A stretch of 64,000 nt of DNA from Pseudomonadota bacterium (GTDB lineage: Bacteria > Pseudomonadota > Gammaproteobacteria > Burkholderiales > Burkholderiaceae_E). This document shows, piece by piece, positions 62,611 to 64,000 of this stretch (the first letter of the stretch is position 1; every line of letters begins with the position of its first letter). The position numbers and the translations under genes were made by a program. Under the pieces are notes generated by a model. It saw only the letters and a program-made list of their open reading frames with translations, had not been told where the DNA came from and searched no databases. Location of the stretch: contig JAKPAM010000136.1 in assembly GCA_029779435.1 (NCBI GenBank), forward strand, positions 19,464 to 83,463, read 5' to 3'.

Positions 62611-63993
62611 ATGTCCCAGAATAGATTGGTGGCGGTCTCGAACCGGTTGGCCGACCCGGACAAGCCGGCGGCCGGCGGGCTGGCCGTGGCCCTCGAAGCC
62701 GCGCTCCGGGACCGCGACGGCGTGTGGATCGGCGCGAGCGGGTCCGCGGCACCGGATCCGGCGGGCGACCCGCCGACCCATCGCACGAAGACCGATCACG
62801 GCGAGTTCGTCGCGCTCGATTTCGACGCCACCGACTACGAAGCGTACTACGCCGGCTATGCGAACGGCGTGCTGTGGCCGGCGTTCCATCACCGTTTCGA
62901 CCTGGTCCGCTACGACTCCAGCCTCGAGAGCGCTTATCGGCGCATCAACACGCAGTTCGCGCAGGCGGTGTTCGCCGAACTGCAGCCCGGCGACGACGTC
63001 TGGATCCATGACTATCACCTGATACCGCTGGCCTCGGCGCTGCGCGCGCTCGGCTGCGAGAACCGGATCGGCTTCTTCCTGCACACGCCGATGCCGCCGG
63101 TGGCAACGCTGACCGCGATCCCTCGTCATGAATGGCTGATGCGTTCGTTCCTGTCGTACGACCTGATCGGATTTCAGTCGCAGGAAGACCTGAAGAACTT
63201 CCAGGAATACGTCAGCGTGCAACTGCATGGCAGCGTCGAGGGCGACACCGTGCGCGCGTTCGGCTCGACGTCGATCGCCCGTGCGTTTCCGATCGGCATC
63301 GACGTCGACGCGTTCCGCGCGATCGCCCATTCCGCGTCGGCGCAGCAGACCTACGAAGACATCTGCCTCGAATACTCGCGGCGCAAGCTGTTGATCGGCG
63401 TCGACCGCTTGGACTATTCGAAGGGCTTGCCGCAGCGGATCAAGGCGTTCCGCGAATGCCTGCAGGCTTACCCCGAGACGCGGCGCAGCGCGACGCTGAT
63501 TCAGGTCGCGTCGCCCAGCCGCGAGAACGTCGAGGCCTACGGCGAAATCCAGCGCGAACTCGAAGGACTGTGCGGCGCGATCAACGGCGATTTCGGCGAG
63601 CTGGACTGGATGCCCGTGCGCTACCTGCACCGTACGCTCGCGCAGGAAGAACTCGCCGGCCTGTACCGCGCGGCCAAGGTCGCGCTGGTCACGCCGCTGC
63701 GCGACGGCATGAATCTCGTGGCCAAGGAGTTCCTCGCCGCGCAGGATCCGGACGATCCCGGCGTGCTCGTGCTGTCGCGCTTCGCCGGCGCCGCCGAGCA
63801 ACTGGGCTCGGCGGTGCTCGTCAATCCGCACGACATCGAAGCCTTTGCCACCGCGATCCATCGCGCGCTATGGATGCCGCGCGAAGAGCGCGTAGCGCGG
63901 CATGCATCGCTGATGCAGGTACTGCGCGAGCGCGACCTCGCATGGTGGGCCGACGCGTTCCTGTCGCAACTGCAGGCGGTGCGGCGCCGATAG
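62611..63993 (+). CDS. otsA: Trehalose-6-phosphate synthase
   Basis: A 460-residue GT20 glycosyltransferase that makes trehalose-6-phosphate from UDP-glucose and glucose-6-phosphate. It shows [18 protein letters not shown] at the N-terminus, [40 protein letters not shown] and [12 protein letters not shown], all intact. I prefer ATG 62611 because GGAG lies six bases before it; ATG 62599 has no such site and adds four residues. UDP-glucose made by GalU in this window is its substrate. Confidence 0.95.
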   Translation: MSQNRLVAVSNRLADPDKPAAGGLAVALEAALRDRDGVWIGASGSAAPDPAGDPPTHRTKTDHGEFVALDFDATDYEAYYAGYANGVLWPAFHHRFDLVRYDSSLESAYRRINTQFAQAVFAELQPGDDVWIHDYHLIPLASALRALGCENRIGFFLHTPMPPVATLTAIPRHEWLMRSFLSYDLIGFQSQEDLKNFQEYVSVQLHGSVEGDTVRAFGSTSIARAFPIGIDVDAFRAIAHSASAQQTYEDICLEYSRRKLLIGVDRLDYSKGLPQRIKAFRECLQAYPETRRSATLIQVASPSRENVEAYGEIQRELEGLCGAINGDFGELDWMPVRYLHRTLAQEELAGLYRAAKVALVTPLRDGMNLVAKEFLAAQDPDDPGVLVLSRFAGAAEQLGSAVLVNPHDIEAFATAIHRALWMPREERVARHASLMQVLRERDLAWWADAFLSQLQAVRRR

Positions 63994-64000
63994 CACGGCA

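Noticed and set aside
1..64000. tRNA, rRNA, CRISPR arrays, insertion sequences, phage attachment sites
   Set aside because: I looked for cloverleaf ends, rRNA core motifs, regularly spaced direct repeats and transposase motifs and saw none; small or degenerate elements could be missed without a search tool.

Overview
The window is GC-rich (roughly two thirds G+C by eye), densely coded on both strands, and has no rRNA, tRNA, CRISPR array or insertion sequence that I could find. The gene families point to a betaproteobacterium, probably Burkholderiales-like. These include a Bug/TctC solute-binding protein, a PdsS/PdsR dedicated-sortase two-component pair, tandem YceI genes with cytochrome b561, and type III glutamine synthetase with GlxBCD-like partners. 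That assignment is inference, not a database result.

Layout. 0-8.5 kb: a PdsR/PdsS-type two-component pair, galU and ugd (UDP-glucuronate supply), an SrkA-type kinase and a 3-hydroxybutyryl-CoA dehydrogenase. 8.5-12.7 kb: a two-gene phosphorelay made of a phytochrome-derived kinase that has lost its PHY domain and chromophore residues, followed by a hybrid kinase. 12.8-15.3 kb: cytochrome b561, two YceI genes and a MarR regulator, with a palindromic operator upstream. 15.4-24.1 kb: a CNNM/CorC-like membrane protein, an aldehyde dehydrogenase, a frameshifted class III aminotransferase, a TctC protein, a FAD amine oxidase, a LysR regulator and an N-formylglutamate amidohydrolase.

24.1-52.5 kb is a nitrogen-scavenging island. 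It holds a urease operon (urtA-like, ureE, ureF, a fused gamma/beta subunit, ureC, ureG, ureD) and a divergent AmiC/AmiR (ANTAR) sensor pair. HutD follows, then a glnT-glxBCD-like operon whose upstream region shows a sigma-54 promoter and NtrC-like sites, and then a second AmiC/AmiR pair. Last comes an 11-gene operon encoding hydantoinase A/B-type subunits, a five-gene branched-chain/urea-type ABC importer, a cupin, and three subunits resembling the dimethylamine monooxygenase / heme-dependent oxidative N-demethylase system.

The urease operon, the second AmiC gene and the hydantoinase operon are each preceded by hairpin-plus-intrinsic-terminator leaders; the hydantoinase operon has two in tandem. 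My reading is that the two cytosolic AmiC sensors detect amide- or urea-like ligands and release AmiR antiterminators, which let RNA polymerase through these leaders. NtrC/sigma-54 would supply the general nitrogen-limitation signal. Urea, (N-methyl)hydantoin-like compounds and methylated amines would be converted to ammonia and glutamate-linked nitrogen. This regulatory and metabolic combination is the best candidate for an undescribed system here.

52.5-64 kb: a halogenase-like flavoprotein, a lipoprotein, enoyl-CoA hydratase with an SDR, a nitroreductase, a third sensor kinase, a degenerate EAL protein, a small protein, and otsB/otsA (trehalose synthesis) transcribed head to head.
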